NCBI RefSeq assembly: GCF_029392895.1
Contig: NZ_CP114200.1
Span: forward strand, 7,756,501 to 7,820,500
DNA: 64,000 nt
Reading direction: 5' to 3'
Source: Streptomyces sp. 71268
GTDB lineage: Bacteria > Actinomycetota > Actinomycetes > Streptomycetales > Streptomycetaceae
A program made the translations under genes and the position numbers. Below are positions 18,133 through 25,685 of this stretch, one piece after another; the stretch's first letter is position 1, and each line of letters starts with the position of its first letter. The notes under the pieces were generated by a model that saw only the letters and a program-made list of their open reading frames with translations, had not been told where the DNA came from and made no database searches.

Positions 18133-19139
18133 ATACGACCAGTGCGCCGAAGGCGGCGCACATCACCGGTTGGGACCGCGCGATCGTCGTCGCCCTGGGC
18201 GGGGCGGGCTGCGCGTTGTCCTACGACGCCCTGCAGCAAATGGCCGTCGCCATCCACGTCCGCGGATTCCTGACCTACCTCTTCCCGCTGGTGATCGACG
18301 GGTTCATCGCCTACGGCGTCCGCGCGCTCCTGGTCCTCCGCGACGCACCCCTGCGCGCGCGGCTCTACCTCTGGGTGCTGTTCGGTACGGCCACGGCCGC
18401 CAGCATCTGGGCCAACGCGCTCCACGCGGTGCGACTCAACGACGAGACGGTCACAGGCGCCGGGCTCCGGCTCGGGGACACGGTGGTCGCGGTGCTGTCC
18501 ACCATCGCTCCGCTCGCCCTGGCCGGCGCGGTTCACCTCTACATCCTCATCGCCCGGGGAGCGGTCAAGGGCGGTGAACGCCAGGGCCACGGACAAGTCA
18601 GTGTCCTCGGACAGGTCACCCAGACGGGCGCGAGTGGTCAGCAGCCACCTAAGGTCGGTCAGGACTGCGACGGTCAGCCGGTCACCGGCCTGACCGACCG
18701 GCCCAGCCCAACCCTGTGCCGACAGCCGACTGGTCTGCGGTCACTGACCGGGGACAGTGCCTCGGTGGGCAGCGAGCCGCCGTCCGCCGTCCGCCCCAGG
18801 CAGCCGCACAAGGTTGTTGACATGCCGAGACAGCCGGTTCCCTCACCGTCTACTGGCCCCGCAGTGCGCACGGGGGAGGTCACCGGTCACCAGGACAGTC
18901 GATCGCCGGTCAGCGGTCAGGGCGCCCCGACTGGCGGCGCCCGGCGGTCTGACCCGAACACCGAGGAACTGCTGGAGATCGCCCGGGCGGCGGTCAGAGC
19001 CCAGGACAAACTGACCCGCAAGGTGGTCGCCCAGGCGATCCGAGGTCGGCAGATCCCGCTGTCCAGCGACCGGTTGACCGTCCTGATGGCCCAGCTCCGC
19101 GAGCAGCACGGACAGCCGGTCACCACCATCCGGGACTGA
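18129..19139 (+). CDS. DUF2637 domain membrane protein
   Basis: A 336-residue protein. The N-terminal half holds four predicted membrane segments (AIVVALGGAGCALSYDALQQ, GFLTYLFPLVIDGFIAYG, LYLWVLFGTATAASIWANAL, VAVLSTIAPLALAGAVHLYI), the DUF2637 layout of Streptomyces element proteins. The C-terminal half is hydrophilic, rich in Gly-Gln, Val-Thr and Pro, and may bind DNA with its last 60 residues (RAQDKLTRKVVAQAIRGRQI). GTG 18129 overlaps the whiB stop. DUF2637 proteins have no settled function; they are often encoded near spread or replication genes. The DNA of the second half is dense in GGTCA[C/G] repeats (see the repeat entry). Confidence 0.8.
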   Translation: MNTTSAPKAAHITGWDRAIVVALGGAGCALSYDALQQMAVAIHVRGFLTYLFPLVIDGFIAYGVRALLVLRDAPLRARLYLWVLFGTATAASIWANALHAVRLNDETVTGAGLRLGDTVVAVLSTIAPLALAGAVHLYILIARGAVKGGERQGHGQVSVLGQVTQTGASGQQPPKVGQDCDGQPVTGLTDRPSPTLCRQPTGLRSLTGDSASVGSEPPSAVRPRQPHKVVDMPRQPVPSPSTGPAVRTGEVTGHQDSRSPVSGQGAPTGGARRSDPNTEELLEIARAAVRAQDKLTRKVVAQAIRGRQIPLSSDRLTVLMAQLREQHGQPVTTIRD

Positions 19140-19310
19140 CCGGACAGTACGACGCGGGTGACCGAGCCGCTGCCCCGGCCGGTCACCCGCTCCCGGCACA
19201 CGTACCCCACCCACTGCCGAAGCGAAGCGGAGACCACCCCATGCGCACCTGCCCGGCCACGTCCGCCGAGGTCGATGCCTGGTTGACCGTCCTGCACCAA
19301 CGAGGTCACC
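18611..19310 (+). repeat. Cluster of short GGTCA[C/G] repeats
   Basis: About 14 forward copies of GGTCAC or GGTCAG (for example near 18614, 18656, 18680, 18878, 18908, 19118 and 19181) and about six reverse copies ([C/G]TGACC) lie within 700 bp, several as CCGGTCAC. They occur in different codon phases and continue past the stop at 19139, so they are not only a product of the encoded peptide. Fewer than one forward copy would be expected by chance at this base composition. They could be a binding array for a replication, partition or transfer protein. Confidence 0.5.
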
Positions 19311-19465
19311 TGCATCACGCCCAACCGGGCCCCGAGACCACTTGGACCGTGCAACGAACCCCACACGGTCCCCGCTGGACCCTGCACCACCCGGTCCTCG
19401 CGCTGGACTGGATCGCAGAACTCCTCCGGGAACTCCGACAGGAAGAACCGGAGATGCGCCAGTGA
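19241..19465 (+). CDS. Small hypothetical protein upstream of mobC
   Basis: A 74-residue protein starting at ATG 19241 behind GCGGAGA. It has a compact alpha/beta look (EVDAWLTVLHQRGHLHHAQP, WTLHHPVLALDWIAELLREL) and no recognisable motif. It sits between the DUF2637 gene and the candidate oriT, in the same direction as the mob genes. Function unknown. Confidence 0.6.
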   Translation: MRTCPATSAEVDAWLTVLHQRGHLHHAQPGPETTWTVQRTPHGPRWTLHHPVLALDWIAELLRELRQEEPEMRQ

Positions 19466-19539
19466 CCTCCCCCGACCCGGCGTACACCACGGCCGCAGAG
19501 CAGCGTGAGCCCACGACGGCTCCTGGCGGAGCAAGTTGT

Positions 19540-19680
19540 CGCCTACGACGGTCCTACGGCCCGTCGTACGCACCTGCCCCCGCCCAAGAGGGCGGAGGCA
19601 GTCCGGTTGGTTCCCGAGCGAGGGCGCTCGGGGACCAACCGGATGCTCGGCACCAGGGGGTGCCGGGCGCGGGGGGAGAA
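19540..19680 (+). other. Candidate origin of transfer (oriT) with stacked inverted repeats
   Basis: Four inverted repeats lie just before mobC: TACGACGG/CCGTCGTA (about 19540-19570), a CTGC..CCGCC/GGCGG..GCAG stem (about 19574-19602), an 18-bp stem CCGGTTGGTTCCCGAGCG (19603-19620) with 19625-19642 (one G-T pair, loop AGGG), and CGGCACC/GGTGCCG (about 19649-19666). A G-rich run follows. Such stacked palindromes next to mobC and relaxase genes are the usual form of oriT for MOBP-type systems. The nick site cannot be fixed by eye. Confidence 0.6.
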
Positions 19681-20127
19681 GCAGAATGCCACAGCGCCCC
19701 CGAGCAGCCGACGCCGAGCGCGTCCCCCTTCCCCGACCGCAAGCCGCGCCGCCGCGACCGCAACCCGACCGAGCGCGCCCGTAAGACGACCACCCGCCTC
19801 TCCGACGACGAGAAAGCCGAGATCGTTGCCGCCGCCACGCAGCGCAGCGTCACCGTCGCGCGATTCCTCGCAGCCGCCGGCCTCGCCGCCGCCCGCGGTT
19901 CCACTACCTTGCACACCAACGAACAACTCGACACCGCCATCGACGAGCTGGCCGCCCTGCGCACCGCCCTCTCCCGGATCGGCAACAACATCAACCAGAT
20001 CGCCTACGTGCACAACGCCGGAGGGCAGCCCCAGCCCCGCGAACTCGAACACGCCCTCACCACTCTGACCCGGCTCCTGGCCCGCATCGACGACGCGGCC
20101 GACACCCTGGTGAAGAAACGGCTCTGA
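19660..20127 (+). CDS. mobC: MobC-like relaxosome accessory protein
   Basis: The conserved part is the C-terminal 120 residues: a basic ribbon-helix-helix-like stretch (RARKTTTRLSDDEKAEIVAA, VARFLAAAGLAAARG) followed by LSRIGNNINQIAYVHNAGG, the signature of bacterial mobilisation protein MobC, which melts oriT and helps the relaxase. GTG 19660 is preferred because it leaves the inverted repeats outside the gene. The frame is open to GTG 19462, which overlaps the upstream small gene by GTGA, so a 221-residue form reading through oriT is the alternative. The stop overlaps the relaxase ATG (TGATG). Confidence 0.8.
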   Translation: MPGAGGEAECHSAPEQPTPSASPFPDRKPRRRDRNPTERARKTTTRLSDDEKAEIVAAATQRSVTVARFLAAAGLAAARGSTTLHTNEQLDTAIDELAALRTALSRIGNNINQIAYVHNAGGQPQPRELEHALTTLTRLLARIDDAADTLVKKRL

Positions 20128-21899
20128 TGGTCCCCAAGATCCGGCGAGGCTCACGAACCCACGGCTTGCTCGTCTACCTGTACGGCCCCGGCAAACGCGA
20201 CGAACACACCGACGCGCACCTCGTCGGAAGCTGGGACGGCTTCGCCCCCGACCCGGGACGAGACACCAGCCCCGACCCCGACCCCAAGGCCACCCTCGCC
20301 CGCCTGTCCGCAGCGCTGGACCTGCGGGTCAAACAGGCCGGCACCACGGCACCCGCCCAGCACGTCTGGCACTGCTCGGTCCGCACCGACCCCGGCGACC
20401 GCCATCTGACCGACGACGAATGGAACACCGTCGCCCGCCGCCTGGTCCAGACCGTCAACCTCGCTCCCGAAGGCGATCCGGACGGCTGCCGCTGGGTCGC
20501 CGTACGGCACGCCGACGACCACATCCACATCCTGGCCACCATGGTCCGGGGCGACCTGCGCCGCCCGCGGATGAACTACGACTTCAAGAAGGCCCAGGCC
20601 GAGTGCCGACGCATCGAGAAGGAGATGGGCCTGCGCCAGCTCAGGCCCGGCGACGGCAGCGGAGCCAAATCACCCACCAGCGCTGAGCGCTTCAAGGCCG
20701 AGCGAACCGGGCGTCCGGAAGCCCCTCGCGAAAGCCTCCGCGAAGCCGTGCGCCAAGCACTAGCCGGGGCGGATACCGAGGGGGAGTTCTTCACCCGGCT
20801 CCGCGAGGCGGGCCTCCGTGTGAAGGTCCGAAATGCCCCCTCCGGCGACGCCATCGGCTACAACGTCGCACTTCCTGGCGACCGCAACCGCGAAGGCTCA
20901 CCGATCTGGTACTCCGGATCCAAGCTGGCCCCTGACCTCTCGCTCCCCAAGATCCGCCGACGCCTGGCCGGCGGAACCGCTGACGGGACGACGCACCCGG
21001 TGACGATCAGCGGTCGAACGGACTGGTCTCCACCCGCCCGGGAACGACGCAGCGCCACCGGCATCGCCGAGCGCGCCGCCACCCTGCTCGACAGCGACGA
21101 TGACGAAGCCGCAGCTCAACTGGTGGGGATCGGCGAACTCCTGGACGCGGTAGCACAGACTTCCCCAGCCGCCACCCGCGCCGAGCTGGCCGCCGCCGCC
21201 CGATCCTTCGAGCGCGCCACCCGCAGCCACATCCGAGCGCAGCGAGCCGACACCCGGGCGGTCCGCTCGGCGGCTCGCGGCATCATCCGGGCCGGCAGCG
21301 CCCTCGGCCGCGGCGAGGACGGCGGGGCCACCGCCATGCTCCTCTCCACCCTGGTCCTGGTCACCCTCGCCGCCGCCCGCTGGCACTCCGCTCGTGGACA
21401 TGCCCAGCAGGCCCATGCCTCCCGACAGGCTGCCGAGCATCTGCGTGCCGCCTACCGCCAGGCCGCCGCCACGCCCATGCAGGCACTGCGTGACCAAGGC
21501 CGTGCCCTGCCCGCAGCCGAACGCCGCACCCACCAGGTCACCATCCGCGCAGCACTGCCCGAAACGGCGATGCGAGGAGGCAGCTCGTCCAGGAAGGTCG
21601 ACGCCCTGACCGCCACGCTTGCCCAGGTCGAGCAAGCAGGCCACGACCCCAAGTCCCTCCTCCAGCAGGCCATCGACATGCGCGAACTCGACACTGCCGA
21701 CGACGTGAACGACGTGCTTGTCTGGCGACTGCGCCGACTCGCCCAGCTTCCCGCTCACCCCGGTGAAGCGACGCGCCAGCTCCAGGCCGGCGCCAACCAG
21801 CCGAAAGCCACGACCCATCGCACCAACAACCGTACGGCGCCCACAGCAGCAGCTCGCCCCGCCGTCTCTGCCCCGCGCAACCACCCACCTCGCCGCTGA
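20127..21899 (+). CDS. MOBP-type relaxase / mobilization nuclease
   Basis: A 590-residue relaxase. The N-terminal domain carries a candidate catalytic tyrosine region (HGLLVYLYGPGK) and the metal-binding histidine triad in VRHADDHIHILATMVRGD (His-x3-His-x-His, about residue 130), followed by the typical MNYDFKKAQAECRRIEKEMG. These enzymes nick oriT, stay covalently on the 5' end and lead the strand into the secretion channel. The C-terminal 300 residues are mostly helical with one possible membrane segment (MLLSTLVLVTLAAARW). ATG 20127 overlaps the mobC stop. With MobC and the upstream inverted repeats it forms the relaxosome unit. Confidence 0.93.
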   Translation: MVPKIRRGSRTHGLLVYLYGPGKRDEHTDAHLVGSWDGFAPDPGRDTSPDPDPKATLARLSAALDLRVKQAGTTAPAQHVWHCSVRTDPGDRHLTDDEWNTVARRLVQTVNLAPEGDPDGCRWVAVRHADDHIHILATMVRGDLRRPRMNYDFKKAQAECRRIEKEMGLRQLRPGDGSGAKSPTSAERFKAERTGRPEAPRESLREAVRQALAGADTEGEFFTRLREAGLRVKVRNAPSGDAIGYNVALPGDRNREGSPIWYSGSKLAPDLSLPKIRRRLAGGTADGTTHPVTISGRTDWSPPARERRSATGIAERAATLLDSDDDEAAAQLVGIGELLDAVAQTSPAATRAELAAAARSFERATRSHIRAQRADTRAVRSAARGIIRAGSALGRGEDGGATAMLLSTLVLVTLAAARWHSARGHAQQAHASRQAAEHLRAAYRQAAATPMQALRDQGRALPAAERRTHQVTIRAALPETAMRGGSSSRKVDALTATLAQVEQAGHDPKSLLQQAIDMRELDTADDVNDVLVWRLRRLAQLPAHPGEATRQLQAGANQPKATTHRTNNRTAPTAAARPAVSAPRNHPPRR

Positions 21900-21988
21900 C
21901 GGGGGGCCAGCGGGGCGACTCACCTGGCCGCCGACCTTCGAGAAACTCCTGGACAGCCAGTTCCGTCGGCTGTTACGGATGGAAACAG

Positions 21989-22408
21989 ATGGATTTCAAC
22001 CCGGAGATGACGCTCGTGCTCAGAACAACCGACCGCCCCACAGGTCCGTCCCCCGTGCCCGTCCTCCCCGCCGGCACCGATCCTCCGCCGCAGCCCGAAC
22101 ACGAGAGGCAACCGTCCAACGGACCAAGCGCGACACGCTGCCTGAGCCACCCGCGCGAACTGACCCTCCGAGGCATCCCGGTGATGTGCACCGCCTGCCG
22201 TGCCCGGCGCGACTGGCTGCTCATCAACCACGGCCGAGACGTCTGGATCTGCTGCCGCTGCAGCAACCAGTGGCTCGAACCCGAGATCAACCGCGCCGAC
22301 TTCGACGCTCTGGTTGTCATTCCGGACGGAACGATCTACCCCAGTGTCGAGCAGGGGCTCACCGCGCTCGGCTTCGACGGAACCTTCACCGGCACCTACC
22401 TGGGATGA
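21989..22408 (+). CDS. Hypothetical zinc-ribbon-like protein
   Basis: A 139-residue protein. After a Pro-rich N-terminus, two cysteine pairs occur as MCTACRARRDW and WICCRCSNQW (about residues 66-95), which fit a small zinc ribbon, followed by a short conserved-looking tail (DGTIYPSVEQGLTALGFDG). It lies 90 bp after the relaxase gene on the same strand. The start at ATG 21989 has no strong ribosome-binding site. No family name is known to me; a DNA or RNA binding role is only a guess from the ribbon. Confidence 0.65.
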   Translation: MDFNPEMTLVLRTTDRPTGPSPVPVLPAGTDPPPQPEHERQPSNGPSATRCLSHPRELTLRGIPVMCTACRARRDWLLINHGRDVWICCRCSNQWLEPEINRADFDALVVIPDGTIYPSVEQGLTALGFDGTFTGTYLG

Positions 22409-22477
22409 TGAGCGGTGTCTGGCTGGTCGTGAGCGAACAGACCGGCCCTGCCCTGGCCGTCCGGTGTGTCGGAGACC

Positions 22478-22494
22478 GTGGTTAATATCCTGCG
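22478..22494 (+). promoter_or_regulatory. Probable leaderless promoter of the Mrr-like gene
   Basis: A good -10 hexamer TAATAT (22483-22488) ends 6 bases before the GTG start at 22495, so transcription would begin at or next to the start codon. No Shine-Dalgarno sequence precedes the GTG, which agrees with a leaderless mRNA. Confidence 0.5.
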
Positions 22495-23502
22495 GTGATC
22501 ATAGACCGTAACGCCCGTGTTGTCCCTCCCCGCTACCGTGACCGTGAGGTACGCAGGCTGATGGGCGACGCTTTGGGAAAGGCTGACCAAGCTGACCTTC
22601 TCGCCGCCTACTTGTGGGTGCAGGAAGGGGCGATAGGCAGACGAGCCCACTCCGATTTGGAGAGTCTGAGAGACGGTCTACGCGGCGATATCGAAGTGCT
22701 CCGGGAGTTCAAGGCTGATCCTGAGTTCCAGGGATTGTCGTGGGAGTTCACGCGAGTCGAACTCGACGCGGCGTTCGATAGCGCCAGCGTCGCTTTTGGT
22801 GAGGCAGCCGCTCACCTCGAAGGGGTCCTGCGAGTTTCGGCTGAGGCCCTTGACGAGTTGCGTCGTTTGCCCGAGGAAGATCTGGCACCTCGATACGTGC
22901 CGGGTAGTAATAATTCCCCGCTGAACAGGATCGTCGAGTGTTGGAAGCAAATCGAGCCGCTCCAAGAGCAGCGCAGTGCTCTTGTTGCCGACTTGACGGC
23001 GGAGATTGACCGTCTGGCAGACCTTGATGACAGGCGGCTGACCTTTTCCCAGAGCGACAACAGCTATACGCCGGAAGACATTCTGCGATTCGACTCCAAG
23101 GATTTCGAGATTTTCGTCGCGTGGCTGGCGTGCCGGGACGGAATGGAGATACGCCAGCAGACGGGTGGGGCCGGGGATTTGGGTGCAGATGGCATATTTC
23201 TGATGCCGGACGGCCGTCGAGTCGTGGCGCAATGTAAGAAGACCAGCACCCTGCCCGGACGAGCCATAGGGAGCGAGCTTGTCCAACGGTTCAATGGCAC
23301 GGCTCGGCCTGTGCACAAGGCTGACGTCGCTGTGATGGTCACTAATGGGACCTTCTCCAAACCGGCCTGTGATTTCGCCAGCGATCACGCGATCCACCTC
23401 GTGGACGCCGAACAGTTGCGTAAATGGGCCACTTGGGGAGATTCGTTCTACGAAGTCGTGGGCGTCGATCGCCCCTCTGCCGCTGTCGACGCTGCGGCCT
23501 GA
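22495..23502 (+). CDS. Mrr-like restriction endonuclease (PD-(D/E)XK)
   Basis: A 335-residue protein. The C-terminal domain (about 205-320) is an Mrr-type nuclease: FEIFVAWLACRDGMEIRQQT, then the catalytic GDLGADGIFLMPDG and VVAQCKKTS (Asp...Gln-x-Lys), and later ADVAVMVTNGTFSKPACDFA. The N-terminal 200 residues are helical and coiled, without a known domain. Mrr-fold nucleases cut modified or foreign DNA and are widespread in defence. Base composition is visibly less GC-rich than the neighbours, suggesting recent acquisition as cargo. It stands alone, convergent with a small minus-strand gene. Whether the target is methylated DNA is not known. Confidence 0.82.
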   Translation: MIIDRNARVVPPRYRDREVRRLMGDALGKADQADLLAAYLWVQEGAIGRRAHSDLESLRDGLRGDIEVLREFKADPEFQGLSWEFTRVELDAAFDSASVAFGEAAAHLEGVLRVSAEALDELRRLPEEDLAPRYVPGSNNSPLNRIVECWKQIEPLQEQRSALVADLTAEIDRLADLDDRRLTFSQSDNSYTPEDILRFDSKDFEIFVAWLACRDGMEIRQQTGGAGDLGADGIFLMPDGRRVVAQCKKTSTLPGRAIGSELVQRFNGTARPVHKADVAVMVTNGTFSKPACDFASDHAIHLVDAEQLRKWATWGDSFYEVVGVDRPSAAVDAAA

Positions 23503-23549
23503 CCATGTGCGCTGGCGCGAAGGTGGAGCGGCGCGCCATTGTGCGCCGG

Positions 23550-23780
23550 TCAGCTTCTGCTGTGCTTGGGGAGCTTTCCCCGGAAGTCGCAGCCTGGGCA
23601 CTCGTCCTCGCCCTGGATGTGGCCCTCGTACCAGCCGTGGACGGCGGCGTGGAGGATCGCCTCTTCCACCGAGGCTTCGCCGTTGTGGACTGATGCGATG
23701 GCGTTGCCGACGACCACCCGGAGGACGGCGTTGTCGGGCGGAGGGAACGGTGGGGAGGGCATCGGCGAATCGAACGTCAT
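23550..23780 (-). CDS. Small hypothetical protein with a Cys pair
   Basis: A 76-residue acidic protein with the core VVVGNAIASVHNGEASVEEA and ILHAAVHGWYEGHIQGEDEC, ending CPGCDFRG. The C-P-G-C motif could bind zinc. ATG 23780 is used; a clear ribosome-binding site is not seen. It is the last gene of the leftward gene train, convergent with the Mrr-like gene. Function unknown. Confidence 0.6.
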   Translation of the reverse strand: MTFDSPMPSPPFPPPDNAVLRVVVGNAIASVHNGEASVEEAILHAAVHGWYEGHIQGEDECPGCDFRGKLPKHSRS

Positions 23781-23812
23781 GGCCGCAGCCTACGGGCGGG
23801 CGCGAGCGCCGG

Positions 23813-24061
23813 TCAGCCGGATGGCGTGGTCCCCTCTGAGGAGGGGTGGCGTAGGTCGCCACGGAGCCCCCGACCGACCGGAATCCAGCTCTGGAACGTG
23901 GCGAGTCGCCAGCGTGACCGGTCCGGCACGGTGGTGTCGTCAGGTGCGGGCGGGCTGCCCCGGCTCTTGCGGTTACGGGCAGCCCCAACGCTGGTGCCCA
24001 GGTGGGCGGCAACTTCGGCGTACGTCCAGAGTGGCTGGTCGGCGGCCGTTGGTGACGAGCG
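23813..24061 (-). pseudogene. Start-less remnant of an excisionase-like helix-turn-helix gene
   Basis: On the minus strand this frame reads DQPLWTYAEVAAHLGTSVGA, ARNRKSRGSPPAPDDTTVPD and RSRWRLATFQSWIPVGRGLR, ending at TGA 23815. This is the small MerR/excisionase-like DNA-binding fold (HTH plus wing) of Streptomyces element proteins. No ATG, GTG or TTG opens the frame upstream before the hairpin at 24089, so it looks truncated at the 5' end, or it uses an unusual start. Confidence 0.5.
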
Positions 24062-24088
24062 TACGCAACGCGCGGCGGGGTATGCGGC

Positions 24089-24124
24089 AAGGCCGCCCCT
24101 GTCTGATCAGCGTGGGGCGGCCTT
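24089..24124 (-). terminator. Hairpin terminator
   Basis: A perfect 11-bp stem AAGGCCGCCCC/GGGGCGGCCTT with a 14-base loop, 7 bp after the stop of the 24131-24463 gene. Confidence 0.75.
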
Positions 24125-24130
24125 CTGTGT

Positions 24131-24463
24131 TCAGTTAGACCTGGCGAGGCGGTTCGAGAGGTCGAGGGCAGCGGTCGCGACCGCGAGAGCGGAGCAGAGG
24201 CCGAGCACTTCGTGGAGAGTGGGGCGGACCAGGCGCGGCCAGTCGTCCGGGGCAGTGGGCCACGAGGCGAGATGTGCCTCGATGGTGGCCAGGCCCAAGT
24301 GGGCGGTGACGTCCCAGCCTGCGGGGGAGGCGGGCTCCCAGTGAAGGCGAATGCGGCCGAGGGGGGTTCTCGGAGCTGCTATGGCGAGCCAGGTGACGTC
24401 GAGCGGTCCGTTGGGCAGGGCGGAGACGCGCTGGACCAGCACGCCCCGTACGTCGTGCGGCAT
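24131..24463 (-). CDS. Hypothetical protein
   Basis: A 110-residue protein with a plausible alpha/beta core (LDVTWLAIAAPRTPLGRIRL, AGWDVTAHLGLATIEAHLAS) and a hydrophobic helix near the C-terminus (VLGLCSALAVATAALDL). No family recognised. ATG 24463 is taken; the frame is open further upstream without a better start. A strong hairpin follows directly, supporting it as the end of a transcription unit with the 24553-24765 gene. Confidence 0.55.
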   Translation of the reverse strand: MPHDVRGVLVQRVSALPNGPLDVTWLAIAAPRTPLGRIRLHWEPASPAGWDVTAHLGLATIEAHLASWPTAPDDWPRLVRPTLHEVLGLCSALAVATAALDLSNRLARSN

Positions 24464-24552
24464 GGGCCGTACGGCGAGGCTGTGCAGCGGAAGGGGACGT
24501 GTCGGATGGGCGTGTGGCGGGATGGGAATCTCTCCGAGGTCGTCGGGTTGGT

Positions 24553-24765
24553 TCAGTGCCAGCCGAGAGCGTTCTTAACTGTTGCTGGGAGATAGTCCTC
24601 CTGCCCGTCGTCGGCGATGAACGCCGTACCGTCCTGGACCACGACCTTGGTGCCGAGGTAGTGGGTGAAGGGGAAGTCGGGGTTGATGGCGAGACGGATG
24701 GGGAGTTCGGGGTCGAGGCCGTTGAGTTGGCGGAGTAGGTGGCCGACGGTCTGAGATGCGGACAC
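24553..24765 (-). CDS. Small hypothetical protein
   Basis: A 70-residue protein that opens SASQTVGHLLRQLNGLDPEL and contains AFIADDGQEDYLP. The GTG start at 24765 is preceded by GGAAGG at ideal spacing, which is good support for a real gene. The composition is acidic and soluble. Similar short proteins (a helix followed by a small sheet) occur in Streptomyces element gene trains, but the function is unknown. Confidence 0.7.
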   Translation of the reverse strand: MSASQTVGHLLRQLNGLDPELPIRLAINPDFPFTHYLGTKVVVQDGTAFIADDGQEDYLPATVKNALGWH

Positions 24766-24930
24766 GTGAACCTTCCAGGAGCGGGGGAGAACGCCGAGTT
24801 GGGCGTTGGCGGTGGTACGTCGAGCTGTCCAGCCCCTGCACGCGGCTGGTGGTCGAGACCGGCCCGGTGCCGGAGGGGGCCCTGCGCAGCGGTGTGTTGG
24901 CCGAGGTCAGTGCTGGCCGGGGATGCGTGG

Positions 24931-25201
24931 TCATTTGAGGAGGGCGTGCTGCCACTGGCGCTGTTCCATACGGCGGGCGGTACGGCGACGGAGGGTCTTC
25001 GCGCGCCGGCCGTACTGGCCGGGCAGGTAGAAGCAGGTGCAGCGCCGGGCGTAGGCGCACTTACGGCGGTATCCGGGGCGGGTGGCCAAGAGCATGCGCA
25101 AGGTCTTCTCCCTGCCGGTCAGGGGGAGCGACGAGGTCGTTGACGAAGCCGGCAGTGACTGGGTGAGTGGCGGCGGGCAGGTAGGTGGCGGAGGTGCTCA
25201 C
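24931..25201 (-). pseudogene. Frameshifted Cys-rich small protein gene
   Basis: From GTG 25201 the frame reads VSTSATYLPAATHPVTAGFV then NDLVAP and runs to a stop at 25061. In the next frame, from the same point, LTGREKTLRMLLATRPGYRR continues as KCAYARRCTCFYLPGQYGRR and ends at 24931. If the C5 run (G5 on the plus strand, 25122-25126) had one base fewer, the two parts would fuse into an 89-residue protein. As read, only the 54-residue downstream part (ATG 25095, behind AGGGAG) could be made. The cysteines (KC..RCTC) could bind metal. Read error is possible. Confidence 0.62.
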
Positions 25202-25414
25202 GGGTGGAGGTCCCTTCGTTGAGCTGGGGTTTCCCGTACCCGTACGTTGGCATGGGGCCTGGCGGAGTGCGTAGTCCTTATCCGGAGGAGTGGCGTCTGC
25301 CGTGGGCGAACTGGCGGGCGTCGGTGGGGGCCGTGACGCCGGGAATGGATCGGTGGGCGCGGTTGTCGTAGCCGGGTTGCGGCAACGGGCCGCACGGGAC
25401 CGAAGGGGGAGTCG

Positions 25415-25681
25415 GTGACGGAGCCGTGCAGACACTGGGACGGGGCCGGGCTGGAGCGCAAGGTCCGTGCCGCCGGGCGGCCGCGGACGGTGGGCGACAT
25501 CGCGATGGTCGCTGACGGCCAGTGGGCTGTCGGTGTGCAGCCCGATGGACGGCGGGACGAGGACGCCATGATGGAGGGCCGGGTCGCGGAAGGCCGTTGC
25601 GTCGAGTTGACGTTGGAGGACCTGGCCCGCGCGGTGGGCTCCCGCATCGGGGAGGCCCACCGCGACGAGGGCCTCGGCTGA
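25415..25681 (+). CDS. Hypothetical protein on the plus strand, related to a truncated copy at 26387
   Basis: An 88-residue protein starting at GTG 25415, 5 bases behind GGGGGAG. Its second half, GQWAVGVQPDGRRDEDAMMEG followed by RVAEGRCVELTLEDLARAVG, recurs in degenerate form at 26387-26614. It is on the opposite strand to its neighbours, inside the rearranged 25.2-26.6 kb stretch. No known domain; soluble. The overlap with long antisense frames makes the call moderate. Confidence 0.5.
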   Translation: MTEPCRHWDGAGLERKVRAAGRPRTVGDIAMVADGQWAVGVQPDGRRDEDAMMEGRVAEGRCVELTLEDLARAVGSRIGEAHRDEGLG

Positions 25682-25685
25682 CTGA

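Noticed and set aside
18611..19310. CRISPR array
   Set aside because: Repeats are only 6-8 bases, irregularly spaced, on both strands and inside a coding sequence.
22678..24090. 470-codon minus-strand frame
   Set aside because: It is antisense to the Mrr-like gene and unrelated to the small genes beside it.
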